Shown: positions 1 through 8,883 of the stretch, piece after piece | Layout: each line of letters begins with the position of its first letter | Numbering within the stretch: the first letter of the stretch is position 1 | Source of the DNA: Candidatus Poribacteria bacterium | GTDB lineage: Bacteria; Poribacteria; WGA-4E; GCA-2687025 | Direction: 5' to 3' | Length of the DNA stretch: 64,000 nucleotides | Assembly (NCBI GenBank): GCA_018644665.1 | Contig: JABGQA010000168.1 | Coordinates: 20,939 to 84,938 of the forward strand | Position numbers and translations under genes: made by a program | Notes under the pieces: model-generated | Database searches by the model: none | What the model saw: the letters and a program-made list of their open reading frames with translations, nothing else | Told to the model about the DNA's origin: nothing

Positions 1-2
1 AG

Positions 3-47
3 GGCAAGGCCACGTCGACGTGGGCCGCGCTGAAGGCCGATCGCTAG
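3..47 (+). CDS. C-terminal tail of an upstream gene (partial)
   Basis: Only the last 14 codons and a TAG stop are inside the window. In this frame 13 of the 14 sense codons end in G or C, which is the coding signature of this genome; the competing open frame does not show it. A strong terminator-like hairpin follows about 40 bases later. The encoded tail (GKATSTWAALKADR) is too short to name a family. Confidence 0.5.
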   Translation, partial: GKATSTWAALKADR

Positions 48-85
48 ACACTCGTTAGCGGACGGACCCATTCGAGATCGCAAGG

Positions 86-116
86 AGAGAGCCCGTCACC
101 TGGTGGCGGGCTCTCT
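86..116. terminator. Terminator-like hairpin between convergent genes
   Basis: A long near-perfect stem (GAGAGCCCG paired with CGGGCTCTC, extended by a wobble and CAC/GTG) closes on a very small loop. It lies between the stop of the plus-strand gene ending at 47 and the stop of the minus-strand gene ending at 143, so it can serve both. The downstream T run is short (TTCGT), so termination strength is uncertain. Confidence 0.75.
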
Positions 117-142
117 TCGTGCCCGTCGTTGGACGCTGCCGC

Positions 143-2014
143 CTATCGCGCGATGACGATCCGCCGCACGTCGCTCCCACCGCGCGTGCGCATCTCGACA
201 TGGTACACACCGCTGCCCACGCTCTCGCCGGCGTCGTTCCTGCCATCCCAATGCACTGCGTCGCCCCGGTCGACGTGGAACCCGGAGTCCACTACGCCCA
301 GGTCCATCGCGCGTACCGCGCGTCCGCGTGCGTCGTAGATGTGCACGGTCATCTGTGACGAATCTGCCACCTGGAACGGTATCCACGTCTCGGGGTTGAA
401 CGGGTTGGGATAGTTGGGCAGAAGGCGCGCGGCGTCCGGCCTGGCTGACAGCGACAGCAGCACGTGCGCCTGACGCAGCTCTGCCGCCCCTACCCGCGTC
501 AGCCGCTCCCGCCCGAATGCGAGTCCATCACGCGACAGAAGTTCCAGCCTGAAGACATCGCCCTCCGCGACGACCGCCCCGCGCGTGAGGTCGGTAAAGG
601 TCACGGCGAACTCCCGCCCCGCGCCCAAGTCGGCAAGCGCCGCCTGGCCGGTGCGCATGTTCGCGACGCGGAGTCGAGCGCCCATCGGGAGCGTCGCGGC
701 TCCTTCGACATGCCCGGCGACGACGAACCCCCATGCGCCGGTCGCATTCGCCAACGTGGCCTCGGGCGCTTCGATCACGGCGCCGTGGGGGAAGCCGTCC
801 ATCGTCACGTCGATCGGAGCGAGGGCGTTCACGACGTATCCGCGGCTGGGCTCGATGGCGAAGTCCTCGCCGAATACCATGACGCCGTCCCGGCCGATGG
901 CCGTCCGGAACCGGCCACTGTCCAGGCTGATTACCACCGACGATCCGAGTTGTATCAGGTGGTGCGCCATAAGCGCGCCGCCCGCGCGGGTCATGTCGAT
1001 ACTTCGCGCGTCGGTAGCGATGCGCGTGGCGTGCAGTGGCGTGGAGTACAGGCTCATCCCGGCCGGGATCTGATAGTCGACGCGCCGTTCTGCCGATGCC
1101 GTGTCCGCGGGAGTGCGAGGCACGAGGGACGCGCGGAACACGCCGCTGTTCGCAGTGTCCGCGTAGATATCCGTGTCGGAGGCGGCCATCGCGCCCACGC
1201 CCAAACTCAGCAATCCGCTATTGACCGGCTTCCATGAGATGCCCCTGTCCGCGGAGTGGTATACGCCGTGCTGCCACGAATGCACGTAGAAATCGCCGTC
1301 GACGATCACGAACCCGCTTATCCACGGGAGAGGGGCATATCCGATGCTGTCCCACGACACGCCGCGGTCCAGTGACTCCAGCAGCGGGCCGTTCGTACCG
1401 TACTCCCACCCGTAGAAGACGGAGTCCACGGCGACGATGTCTTCGATGCGGCGATCCCACACACGTATCCACGATGCCCCGGCGTTGCCGGACCGGATCG
1501 TGCCGGAGTTGCCCGTGTGCGCGAACAGAACGGACTCGGCTGCGACGATCCGCGTGGTCCACCCTACTCTCCCTGTCACGGTCCATTCCCGCGTGTCGTC
1601 ACGAAGACTGAAGACGCCTTCGCGCCCGCCGGTGAAGATGACCTCGCCCACCGTGGCGAGGCCGGAGGCGCGGACCCCTGCCGGTAGGCCTTCCTGCACG
1701 ACCGCCCAACGGGCCTCGGGAGACGCCTTCCTATGCACAACCCCATTACGTATGGCGTAGACCGCGCCTCCCAGAAGGCCAACATCCGTCACGCTCGAGC
1801 CGAACCCCAGGTACTGCCACTGCCTCTCACGCGGTAGGTACCTGTGCAGGCCGCTATTCAACGCGTACAGCGTCCCGTCTGGCGCGAAGCAGAGGCGGGT
1901 CCCATGGATAGCTGGGCCGTAGGTCGGTTCCCAGACGATGTCCTGCGTCACCCCGATACGCGACGAGCCCGCCAGCACAGTCGCAGCGACGATCCACGCC
2001 CACCGAGTACCCAT
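143..2014 (-). CDS. Secreted propeller-type (BNR/sialidase-like) protein with C-terminal sorting-type domain
   Basis: I chose the ATG at 2014 because GAGGGAG sits just upstream and the protein then begins with a hydrophobic signal peptide; two in-frame ATGs lie further upstream (2029, 2059). The first half has recurring Trp/Gly/Ser-rich segments (DRGVSWDS, DRGISWKP, GASWIRV) typical of BNR or photosystem-stability-factor-like propeller blades. The last 93 residues open with LLPNYPNPFNPETWIPF and look like the FlgD-Ig/T9SS-type C-terminal module, with WDGRNDAGE and a final YHVEMRT strand. The same module ends the protein at 21985-24690. Likely exported; ligand unknown. Confidence 0.8.
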   Translation of the reverse strand: MGTRWAWIVAATVLAGSSRIGVTQDIVWEPTYGPAIHGTRLCFAPDGTLYALNSGLHRYLPRERQWQYLGFGSSVTDVGLLGGAVYAIRNGVVHRKASPEARWAVVQEGLPAGVRASGLATVGEVIFTGGREGVFSLRDDTREWTVTGRVGWTTRIVAAESVLFAHTGNSGTIRSGNAGASWIRVWDRRIEDIVAVDSVFYGWEYGTNGPLLESLDRGVSWDSIGYAPLPWISGFVIVDGDFYVHSWQHGVYHSADRGISWKPVNSGLLSLGVGAMAASDTDIYADTANSGVFRASLVPRTPADTASAERRVDYQIPAGMSLYSTPLHATRIATDARSIDMTRAGGALMAHHLIQLGSSVVISLDSGRFRTAIGRDGVMVFGEDFAIEPSRGYVVNALAPIDVTMDGFPHGAVIEAPEATLANATGAWGFVVAGHVEGAATLPMGARLRVANMRTGQAALADLGAGREFAVTFTDLTRGAVVAEGDVFRLELLSRDGLAFGRERLTRVGAAELRQAHVLLSLSARPDAARLLPNYPNPFNPETWIPFQVADSSQMTVHIYDARGRAVRAMDLGVVDSGFHVDRGDAVHWDGRNDAGESVGSGVYHVEMRTRGGSDVRRIVIAR

Positions 2015-2103
2015 CGGACTCCCTCTCATGCCGTTGCCGCAACGTCCTGACGCCGCCATACGATGTTCGTGTCCGGCGCATCACTGCGCAAGGCCGCAAC
2101 GAA

Positions 2104-4146
2104 TCAGACTGTCCCAGTGATCAGGCGCGCCGCGCGGATCGAGAAGTTGTCCTCGCCCGAGAACACGAGCTGGCAGGACATCCCGTCGGCGCTCATCCAC
2201 TTCGTCGGGAACGACGCGTGCTCGCCCGGCCCGACGTCCCACTCCGACGTGCCGTACACGACCGTCCACGGGCCCCACGGCTCCGGCGCCTCGCACACGA
2301 TGATGCCGCCCTCGAAGCGCGTGTCCTCGCCGCCGTCGGGTATCTGCTGCCACCAGACGTAGCGGCTCAACGCAGCGTTGTAGGAGATGCCCGATCGGAG
2401 GCAGCGTTCCGGCCGCGTGATGACCGGCGCGCGGCGGCATATGTCGGATGTCCAGGGCGACGTGCCGTCCGCGGATGGCGCGTGGAACTCGTAGGCGGAG
2501 CGGTCCATCATGCGGTCGCGCGGGACACGGGCGAGGACGAACGCGTCGGCGGGCTCGTACGCGCCGGGGCCGTCGTGCGAGACGAAGTACACGTGTCCGG
2601 CGAGATGGTCGGGCACGCCGCCGTAGTCGCGTCCGAAGTCGATGAAAGTCGGATAGCCCAACTCTTCGAACTGCCAGTCGGCCCACTCCCACGTTCGCGC
2701 GCCGTCCCGCGAGCGGGCGAGCCAGCTTCCGTGACCATCGTCGTCGGCGTTGCGGGCGAGCATGTAGAGCGCGCCGTCCACCATCGTCAGGCCGCTTGCC
2801 TTGCGGCCGCGCCGTCCCATGCCGGTGTTCTCGCCGTCGGAGCGGATGTTCTCGGCGCGCAGGTCGGGCGGGTCGCCGGTGATGCTCGCGAAGCCGAGGC
2901 CGAGCTTCGTCGGGACGATAGGGTCGAAGCCGTAGCCGTCGCCGTACGCGGTATAGAGCGTGTCGTCGGGCGCCCAGGCGATCGGCCAGTTGTCGCTGCC
3001 GTCGCCATTCCGGCCCTTCGCGAGACGGACGATATCCTCCTCCGGCGCCCAGTCGATGCCCACGATCTTCGGCCCACGCGTCTGTGGTGTCGCGTCGTCG
3101 CGCACGGCTCCGACGACCGGATCGAACAGGTACCGCTCAATGCCTCCCCAGAAGCCTAGGCCGTCGGTCTCGTCGCCGAGGAGGGCGCCGTTGCGCACGA
3201 CCACCATGTCCAGGCTCGGGACGACGAGCACGACCTGATTGCCTGCCCCGGCTCCGGCGTAGGCGTCGCGTGGGACGTTCGGCCAGACGCCGTCATGGTT
3301 CGTCCCCCAGCCGAGGCCGGACGTCGGCTGAGGGTTCCCGGCCGGGCGATCCGGCGCCGGCGTGCCCGCGAATGCGACGGCGCGGTCTACCCAGTCCGCG
3401 TCCACCAGCCGACGGCCGTCGTGCTCACCCCGTTGGAGCATCCACTGACCCACGGCAGCCGTGGCGCGAGCCGTGTACCCTCCGCCGCCCCAGTTCCCGA
3501 CGAGCGGGAGGCCATCGACCATGTCCGTCTTGCCGTATCCGACGGACCACTCCGCGTCCGGTACTCCCAGAGGCCGCATGACGCGGTCGCGCAGCAGCGT
3601 GCGCACGTCCTGTCCCACGGCAGCGGTCACGCAGTAGGACAGCATCGCCATGCCGGGATTGCTGTACGCGTATTGGCTCCCGGGCTCGAAGACCACCGGC
3701 GCCTCGTCGCGCGAGAGCGTGAACGCGTCGGGGTCCTGGCGCCAGAACGCGCCCTTCCAGCCGGGGAGTTCGTCGTGAGGGAGGCCGTCCGCCTCCGCGT
3801 CTTCCACGCCCGACGAATGCGTGGCTAGATGTCGGATCGTGACACGTGACTTCAGAAGGTCGTCCTGCCATGCAGGGACGTGCCGGCGAGCCGGGTCGTC
3901 GATCTGCATCCGGCCGTCGTTCAAGGCGATCATGAGCGAGACGCCGCCGACCAGCGCCTTCGCCATCGACGCCGTGTAGTGAGGCGCTTCGGGGCCGTGA
4001 TCGGCGGCGTACCACTCGTAGGCGATCTTGCCGTGACGCGCGACGAGGAACGCCTTCGTGCGTCTCGACGCGAGTCCGTCGCGCGTGGCGTCGAGGGCGT
4101 CGCCGTTCATAGCAAGGTCGTCGGGGGCGGCGCTCTGCCAGTCCAT
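2104..4146 (-). CDS. Serine hydrolase (beta-lactamase/DD-peptidase fold) fused to DUF4185-like domain
   Basis: 680 residues. The N-terminal part (about 20-330) is a class C beta-lactamase/esterase-type domain: the nucleophile motif S-M-A-K is at 60-63 and the Y-S-N motif at 161-163. The C-terminal part (about 350-680) has the repeated Trp/Gly/Asp-rich pattern of DUF4185-like propellers (IAWAPDDTLYTAYGDG, SHDGPGAYEP, GPWTVVYG). GGAGC lies 7 bases before the ATG. No signal peptide is evident, so it is probably cytoplasmic. The substrate may be an ester or peptide linked to a glycan; the fusion partner suggests carbohydrate recognition, but this is inference. Confidence 0.82.
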   Translation of the reverse strand: MDWQSAAPDDLAMNGDALDATRDGLASRRTKAFLVARHGKIAYEWYAADHGPEAPHYTASMAKALVGGVSLMIALNDGRMQIDDPARRHVPAWQDDLLKSRVTIRHLATHSSGVEDAEADGLPHDELPGWKGAFWRQDPDAFTLSRDEAPVVFEPGSQYAYSNPGMAMLSYCVTAAVGQDVRTLLRDRVMRPLGVPDAEWSVGYGKTDMVDGLPLVGNWGGGGYTARATAAVGQWMLQRGEHDGRRLVDADWVDRAVAFAGTPAPDRPAGNPQPTSGLGWGTNHDGVWPNVPRDAYAGAGAGNQVVLVVPSLDMVVVRNGALLGDETDGLGFWGGIERYLFDPVVGAVRDDATPQTRGPKIVGIDWAPEEDIVRLAKGRNGDGSDNWPIAWAPDDTLYTAYGDGYGFDPIVPTKLGLGFASITGDPPDLRAENIRSDGENTGMGRRGRKASGLTMVDGALYMLARNADDDGHGSWLARSRDGARTWEWADWQFEELGYPTFIDFGRDYGGVPDHLAGHVYFVSHDGPGAYEPADAFVLARVPRDRMMDRSAYEFHAPSADGTSPWTSDICRRAPVITRPERCLRSGISYNAALSRYVWWQQIPDGGEDTRFEGGIIVCEAPEPWGPWTVVYGTSEWDVGPGEHASFPTKWMSADGMSCQLVFSGEDNFSIRAARLITGTV

Positions 4147-4330
4147 TGTCCCGCTCCGAGGGTGTGGGTCCGCGCGTCACGGCGCCTGCGAGTGTGCCAT
4201 CCCCGCACGCCGCAGTCACCGGCGCCACGGCCCTGACGCGCCTTTCCGACCGCTCGCCGGTACGCCACAATTCACCCGGCGGGTCGTCTGTTGGACGGCA
4301 TCAGCATGAGAGAACAACCGGGAGAGCAGC

Positions 4331-5605
4331 ATGGGTCCGCGCGCGAGACACGTCCTCCGACTGTTCGTCGTTGGCTTCGTCGTGATGGCGCTGCATGGCG
4401 CGCGCGCGGCGGATGTACGGGGCGTCGTCATCGGGGTGTCGGCGTACGAAGACACCGCCATCGTGCCAACGGCTAGCGCCGGGTACGACGCGCGCGATGT
4501 ACGCGACGCCCTCGCGGCGATGGATGCGACGGACGGCGGAATCCGCGCGCTGGGCGTGGACGCAGACGCCCCGGAAGCGCCGGGCAAGGACGACATACTC
4601 GGGGCTCTTGGCTCCATCGCCGAAGGTGGAGACACCGCGGACATCGCGCTGATCTACTACGCGGGGCAGGTGATGAGCCACGGCGACGCCGGGTTCCTGC
4701 TCGCGGGCGACACTGACGTGGCGGACATGCCGGGCACGGCGGTCGCGCTGACGGCCGTGGGGGACGCGTTCGCGCGAGTGAAGGCCGACAAGAAGCTGCT
4801 CGTGCTCTCCGTGGCGACGGGCGCCGCGTCGCCTGACGATGCGTTCTACGAGGCGCTCGTGCGTATGCGCGACGTGACGGTGCTCGTCGCGTGTGGCCCC
4901 GGCGAAGGTCTCACGTCGATGGACGACGGCGGCGATGCCTTCACGCACTTCTTCCTCGAGACGCTTGCCGCCGACAGCGGGCCGCCCCCGCTGCGGAAGC
5001 TCAGTTACGGCGCCTGGGCCCTGACTCGCCGTTGGGCGGAGGGCAAGGGGGCGAAGCAGACGCCTCAGTACATGCCGGCCGGACGCGGCGCGGCGCTCGC
5101 CGGCGAGGATGGGGAAGGGGACGACGAGCTTGTGGTCCTCGAGACCACGCAGGGCCGCATCGTGATCAAGCTGTACAACAACGACGCGCCGCTGCACGTG
5201 GCGAACTTCAAGAAGCTCGTACGCGAAGGCTTCTACGCAGGTGATGCGCGGTCGTTCCATCGGTACGAGAAGCGGTTCGTGATCCAGGGCGGCGATCCAT
5301 GGGGACTGGACCCGGCGCGGGCCGGCAAGGGCGGCCCAGGCTACACGATTCCGGAGGAGATCAAGCGGAAGCACGTGCGCGGCGCCGTCGCCGCGGCGCG
5401 GCAGGGCGACAGCACGAACCCGGAGCGCCGGTCGAGTGGGAGTCAGTTCTACATCTGCCTTGGACGGCCGTTCCACCTCAACGGCAAGTACACCGTCTTC
5501 GGCCAGGTGATCGAGGGCATGGACGCGGTCGACAAGCTGCGGGTCGGCGATGAGATGAAGAAGACGAGCGTGATCCCGGCGTCCGAGCACAAGGCCGCCA
5601 AGTAG
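4331..5605 (+). CDS. Inactive caspase-like domain fused to cyclophilin-type peptidyl-prolyl isomerase, exported
   Basis: 424 residues after a GGGAGAG ribosome site. Residues 1-26 are a signal peptide. Residues 28-235 have a caspase (peptidase C14) layout: GVVIGVSAYED opening strand, LIYYAG at the place of the catalytic His strand, and KKLLVLSVA at the Cys strand. Yet the His after YYAG is Gln113 and the Cys position reads as Ala or Val (about 161-162), so it looks like a pseudo-protease. Residues 265-415 are a full cyclophilin with FHR (Arg311), IQGGDP, GSQFYI and HLNGKYTVFG, so isomerase activity is likely retained. It probably acts on folding in the periplasm. No operon partner is evident. 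Confidence 0.88.
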   Translation: MGPRARHVLRLFVVGFVVMALHGARAADVRGVVIGVSAYEDTAIVPTASAGYDARDVRDALAAMDATDGGIRALGVDADAPEAPGKDDILGALGSIAEGGDTADIALIYYAGQVMSHGDAGFLLAGDTDVADMPGTAVALTAVGDAFARVKADKKLLVLSVATGAASPDDAFYEALVRMRDVTVLVACGPGEGLTSMDDGGDAFTHFFLETLAADSGPPPLRKLSYGAWALTRRWAEGKGAKQTPQYMPAGRGAALAGEDGEGDDELVVLETTQGRIVIKLYNNDAPLHVANFKKLVREGFYAGDARSFHRYEKRFVIQGGDPWGLDPARAGKGGPGYTIPEEIKRKHVRGAVAAARQGDSTNPERRSSGSQFYICLGRPFHLNGKYTVFGQVIEGMDAVDKLRVGDEMKKTSVIPASEHKAAK

Positions 5606-5712
5606 GTCCACGCGCCTGGGAGCCGCCGTCTCGTAGTTCGTTGACCGCGCACGGCGGGGCATGGACAATCAAGCGTCCGCCGCGCCGATTGCACACCGGA
5701 AGGTATCGACAT

Positions 5713-7539
5713 ATGCGCAAGTGGCTGCTGCTCACCCTCGCCCTCGGCGTCCTCATGCAGGTCGCGTCTGTTCGGTCGTTGGCGGCGGAGCCACGTCGCG
5801 CGCACGCGATCGCGATGCACGGCGAGCCGAAGTACGGGCCAGATTACGCCCACTTCGACTATGCGAACCCCGACGCCCCCAAGGGTGGGTCGATCGTCCT
5901 CGGCGCGTTCGGCAGCTACGACACCTTCCATCCCTTCGTCCTGAAGGGTCGTCCCGCGGACGGCCTAGGGCGGATGTTTGAGACGCTGACTGTGCGGTCC
6001 GAGGACGAGGCGTTCACCCAATACGGGTTGCTTGCAGAGACCATCGAATGGCCCGAGGACCGGTCTTGGGTAGCGTTCACGCTGCGGCCGGAGGCCCGCT
6101 GGCATGATGGCGAGCCGGTCACGGTCGATGACGTCATCTGGTCCCTGGAGACCCTACAGACCAAGGGTCATCCGTTCTACCGGCAGTATTACGAGAATCT
6201 CGCATCGGCCGAGGAGGTCGGCGAACGCCAGGTCAAGATCACCTTCAGCGGCGATCCGAACCCCGAGCTGCCCCTCATCACGGGCCAGATGCCCATCCTC
6301 CCGAAGCACTACTGGGCCGACAAGGACTTCGAGGACGCGACGCTCGACCCGCCCGTGGGTAGCGGGCCGTACAAGATCGCCAGCTACGACGCCGGTAGAA
6401 CGGTGACGTACGAACTGGACCCCAACTACTGGGGGCGCGATCTGCCCATCAACACCGGCCAGTACAACTTCGCGGAGATCCGGTACGACTACTACCGTGA
6501 TCAGGCGATATGGCGCGAGGCGCTCAAGGCGGGCGGCATCGACTTCTTCCGCGAGAACACGGCGAAGGACTGGGCGACGGCGTACGACATCCCCGCCGTC
6601 CAGGAAGGCCGTCTCATGAAGGAGATCATCCCCAACGAAGTGCCGCAGGGCATGCAGTCGTTCGTGTTCAACACACGCCGCGAGATCTTCGCCGACCGAC
6701 GCGTGCGGGAAGCGCTCAGCTACGCGTTCGACTTCGAGACGACCAACGCCGAGATCTTCTACGGCGCCTACACGCGGACTAAGAGCTACTTCTCGAACTC
6801 TGAGCTGGCGTCCTCCGGGCTGCCGCAGGGCGAGGAGCTGGAGGTCCTGGAGACGTACCGCGGACGCATCCCCGAGGAGGCGTTCACGGCGGAGTTTGCG
6901 CCGCCCGCGACGGACGGCTCCGGCAACATCCGATCCGCTCTGCGCGCGGCATTCGCGTTGCTCAGAGAGGCCGGGTGGGAGGTGCAGGACGGCGCGCTCA
7001 CGCACGCAGCGACTGGCGCCACGATGGAGTTCGAGATACTGCTCGTCAACCCCGGCTTCGAGCGCGTGGTGCTGCCCTACAAGGAGAACCTGGAGCAGTT
7101 GGGCGTGACGGCGACCGTGCGCACTGTGGACACGGCGCAGTACCAGAACCGCATGGACGAGTTCGACTTCGACATGGTGGTGGGCTCGTGGGGCCAGTCG
7201 CTGTCGCCGGGGAACGAACAGCGCGACTTCTGGACGTCGGAAGCGGCAGGGACCTCCGGCACGCGGAACTACGCCGGGATCACCGACCCGGTCGTCGACG
7301 AACTCGTCGATCTCGTGATCTCCGCCCCCGGGCGGGAGAGTCTCATCGCGCGCACGCACGCGCTCGACCGCGTGCTGCTGTGGAGCCACTACGTGGTGCC
7401 GAACTGGTACCTGTCCGCGTATCGAGTGGTGTACTGGGCGAAGTTCGGCGCGCCCGACATCCGGCCGAAGTACGACCTCGGATTCGAGACGTGGTGGATC
7501 GACGCGGACAAGGCCGCGGCCCTGGACGCCGACGGCTGA
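5713..7539 (+). CDS. Family 5 extracellular solute-binding protein (YejA-like peptide binding)
   Basis: 608 residues. The start at 5713 places GGAAGG upstream and gives a signal peptide (MRKWLLLTLALG... cut near LAA-EP); a TTG further upstream is unlikely. The mature N-terminus (HGEPKYGPDYAHFDYANPDAPKGG region) is the hallmark of YejA/oligopeptide-binding proteins, followed by the SBP_bac_5 body (WHDGEPVTVDDVIWSLET, PVGSGPYKI, ADRRVREALSYAFDFE). It would deliver peptides to a YejBEF-type importer; the matching permease and ATPase genes are at 32809-36590, not next door. The gene stands alone and converges on the cupin gene with a 10-base gap. Confidence 0.93.
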   Translation: MRKWLLLTLALGVLMQVASVRSLAAEPRRAHAIAMHGEPKYGPDYAHFDYANPDAPKGGSIVLGAFGSYDTFHPFVLKGRPADGLGRMFETLTVRSEDEAFTQYGLLAETIEWPEDRSWVAFTLRPEARWHDGEPVTVDDVIWSLETLQTKGHPFYRQYYENLASAEEVGERQVKITFSGDPNPELPLITGQMPILPKHYWADKDFEDATLDPPVGSGPYKIASYDAGRTVTYELDPNYWGRDLPINTGQYNFAEIRYDYYRDQAIWREALKAGGIDFFRENTAKDWATAYDIPAVQEGRLMKEIIPNEVPQGMQSFVFNTRREIFADRRVREALSYAFDFETTNAEIFYGAYTRTKSYFSNSELASSGLPQGEELEVLETYRGRIPEEAFTAEFAPPATDGSGNIRSALRAAFALLREAGWEVQDGALTHAATGATMEFEILLVNPGFERVVLPYKENLEQLGVTATVRTVDTAQYQNRMDEFDFDMVVGSWGQSLSPGNEQRDFWTSEAAGTSGTRNYAGITDPVVDELVDLVISAPGRESLIARTHALDRVLLWSHYVVPNWYLSAYRVVYWAKFGAPDIRPKYDLGFETWWIDADKAAALDADG

Positions 7540-7549
7540 CCGCGCGCCG

Positions 7550-7957
7550 CTATCGCTCGACCGAGACAGTTGCCTTCCGGGCGGGACGCGCGTGCATGTG
7601 CCCCGTCCCTGGCAGCGTGATGGCCAGGCGCACGGACGGCCCGTCGCCCTTCGGGTAGATGTGGTGGAACGTCATGGCGGGGACGTAGACGAAGCTCCCC
7701 GCCTTGGCTTGGACGGGGTCGTCCTCGCGGCCCTCGACGACCCAATCGATTTCGCCTTCCAGCACCACCCACCACTCGTCGTAGTCGTGGCAATGGGTGT
7801 CGTTGTCCTGCCCGGGATTCTGGTAGATCACCGTCCCGCACACGTGGTCCGCGAGGACGACGGGACGCGCCCAGGGCGGCGGGCCCATCTCCTTCTTGAT
7901 CTCGTCGAGGTCGATGCCGTTCAACGTCGCGTCCAGGATCGGGTTGTTCAGCGGCAT
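7550..7957 (-). CDS. Small cupin-domain protein
   Basis: 135 residues, a single-domain cupin: THCHDYDEWWVVLEGE supplies the metal-binding His pair and Glu of motif 1, and PAMTFHHIYP supplies the motif 2 His. No signal peptide. It begins 12 bases after the stop of the PhyH gene on the same strand, with GGGAG upstream, so the two are probably one transcript. The role may be binding or turnover of a small metabolite made or consumed by the PhyH enzyme; substrate unknown. Confidence 0.88.
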   Translation of the reverse strand: MPLNNPILDATLNGIDLDEIKKEMGPPPWARPVVLADHVCGTVIYQNPGQDNDTHCHDYDEWWVVLEGEIDWVVEGREDDPVQAKAGSFVYVPAMTFHHIYPKGDGPSVRLAITLPGTGHMHARPARKATVSVER

Positions 7958-7969
7958 GGCGAGTGCTCC

Positions 7970-8731
7970 CTAGTCGCCTCGTGGCGCGGGGACGTCCGGC
8001 CCCCGAGGTTGCGAGTCGAGACCGTAGAGACGCCGTAGCTGGGGCGTCATCCGTTCGCGGACGTCGTCGTGAAGGTGGTTGGCGAAGTCGAACATCGGCT
8101 TCAGGAACGACCGACAGCAGAAGCAGATCAGGCAGCAACGCGCTTCATCCGTCGTGTTCGCGCCGGCCGCGTGCCACATCGCCCCGTTGAAGATGAACAC
8201 CGACCCCTTCGGCGCGGAGAGGGGTTGCTCGTCCGGGTCGGACACGGTTTCCGCGGTCGGCTTGCGTCGGCGTAGGTGGCTGCCGGGCACGAAGCGCGTG
8301 CCGCCGTTCTCCGGCGTGAAGTCGTCCAGCAGCCAGAGGCTGTTCGCGGCCATCGGCTGCTCGGGCAACGGCTCCGGCATCGCTCCCAACGGGCCGTCGA
8401 CGTGACACCCACCGGCAGCGGCGCCGGGACTGATAATGTTGGACGTCAACGTGCTGAGGGTGTAGTCGTCGCCGAGTAGATACTCGAACACCGGCGTGAC
8501 GGTCGGATGCGTCAGAAGACGCTCGAACTCCTCGCCCTTGTTCACGAGCCAGCGGACATGTTGACCCAGGTCGTCCGTGTGGAGGACGGCCGTGCCGTCG
8601 GCTCGCTCCTTCTCCGCCAGATCCAGGGCCTGCCGCCTGTAGTGTTCGATCTCGTCGGGGGTGAGCACGCCTTCCAGCAGCAGGAAGCCCTGCCCGTCCA
8701 ACTGCCGTTTCTGATCGGCCGAAAGCTCGAT
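7970..8731 (-). CDS. Phytanoyl-CoA dioxygenase (PhyH) family protein, apparent ATC start
   Basis: Fe(II)/2-oxoglutarate-dependent oxygenase. CHVDG carries the proximal His-x-Asp, MWHAAG the distal His, and the Arg of EARCCL is the likely 2-oxoglutarate ligand. No ATG, GTG or TTG lies between the in-frame TAG and the conserved start of the domain except a TTG at 8701 with no ribosome site. AGGAGG is placed ideally, 7 bases before an ATC at 8731 that would begin the protein (M/I)ELSADQKRQLDGQGF, a normal PhyH N-terminus. Either ATC is used, or an ATG was mutated or misread. With ATC the protein has 253 residues. It heads a two-gene unit with the cupin. Confidence 0.88.
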   Translation of the reverse strand: MELSADQKRQLDGQGFLLLEGVLTPDEIEHYRRQALDLAEKERADGTAVLHTDDLGQHVRWLVNKGEEFERLLTHPTVTPVFEYLLGDDYTLSTLTSNIISPGAAAGGCHVDGPLGAMPEPLPEQPMAANSLWLLDDFTPENGGTRFVPGSHLRRRKPTAETVSDPDEQPLSAPKGSVFIFNGAMWHAAGANTTDEARCCLICFCCRSFLKPMFDFANHLHDDVRERMTPQLRRLYGLDSQPRGPDVPAPRGD

Positions 8732-8738
8732 CGCGCCG

Positions 8739-8744
8739 CCTCCT
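8739..8744 (-). promoter_or_regulatory. Shine-Dalgarno AGGAGG that decides the ATC start
   Basis: A perfect AGGAGG 7 bases upstream of the ATC at 8731. The alternative TTG at 8701 has no comparable site. Confidence 0.65.
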
Positions 8745-8883
8745 GAGTCGGTGTCTCGGACGCGCGGCTAAGTTACGGCCGGGCAAGCGTACGCGCAACC
8801 GACACGCAGAACGCTTGCGGGCCACCACCACGCCTGTGACAATGGCGCCCCCGCGCCGATACCGGCAGACACGAGGTTAGACT

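Noticed and set aside
8699..8701. TTG at 8701 as the start of the PhyH gene
   Set aside because: No ribosome site precedes it and it drops ten conserved-looking residues; the ATC with AGGAGG fits better.
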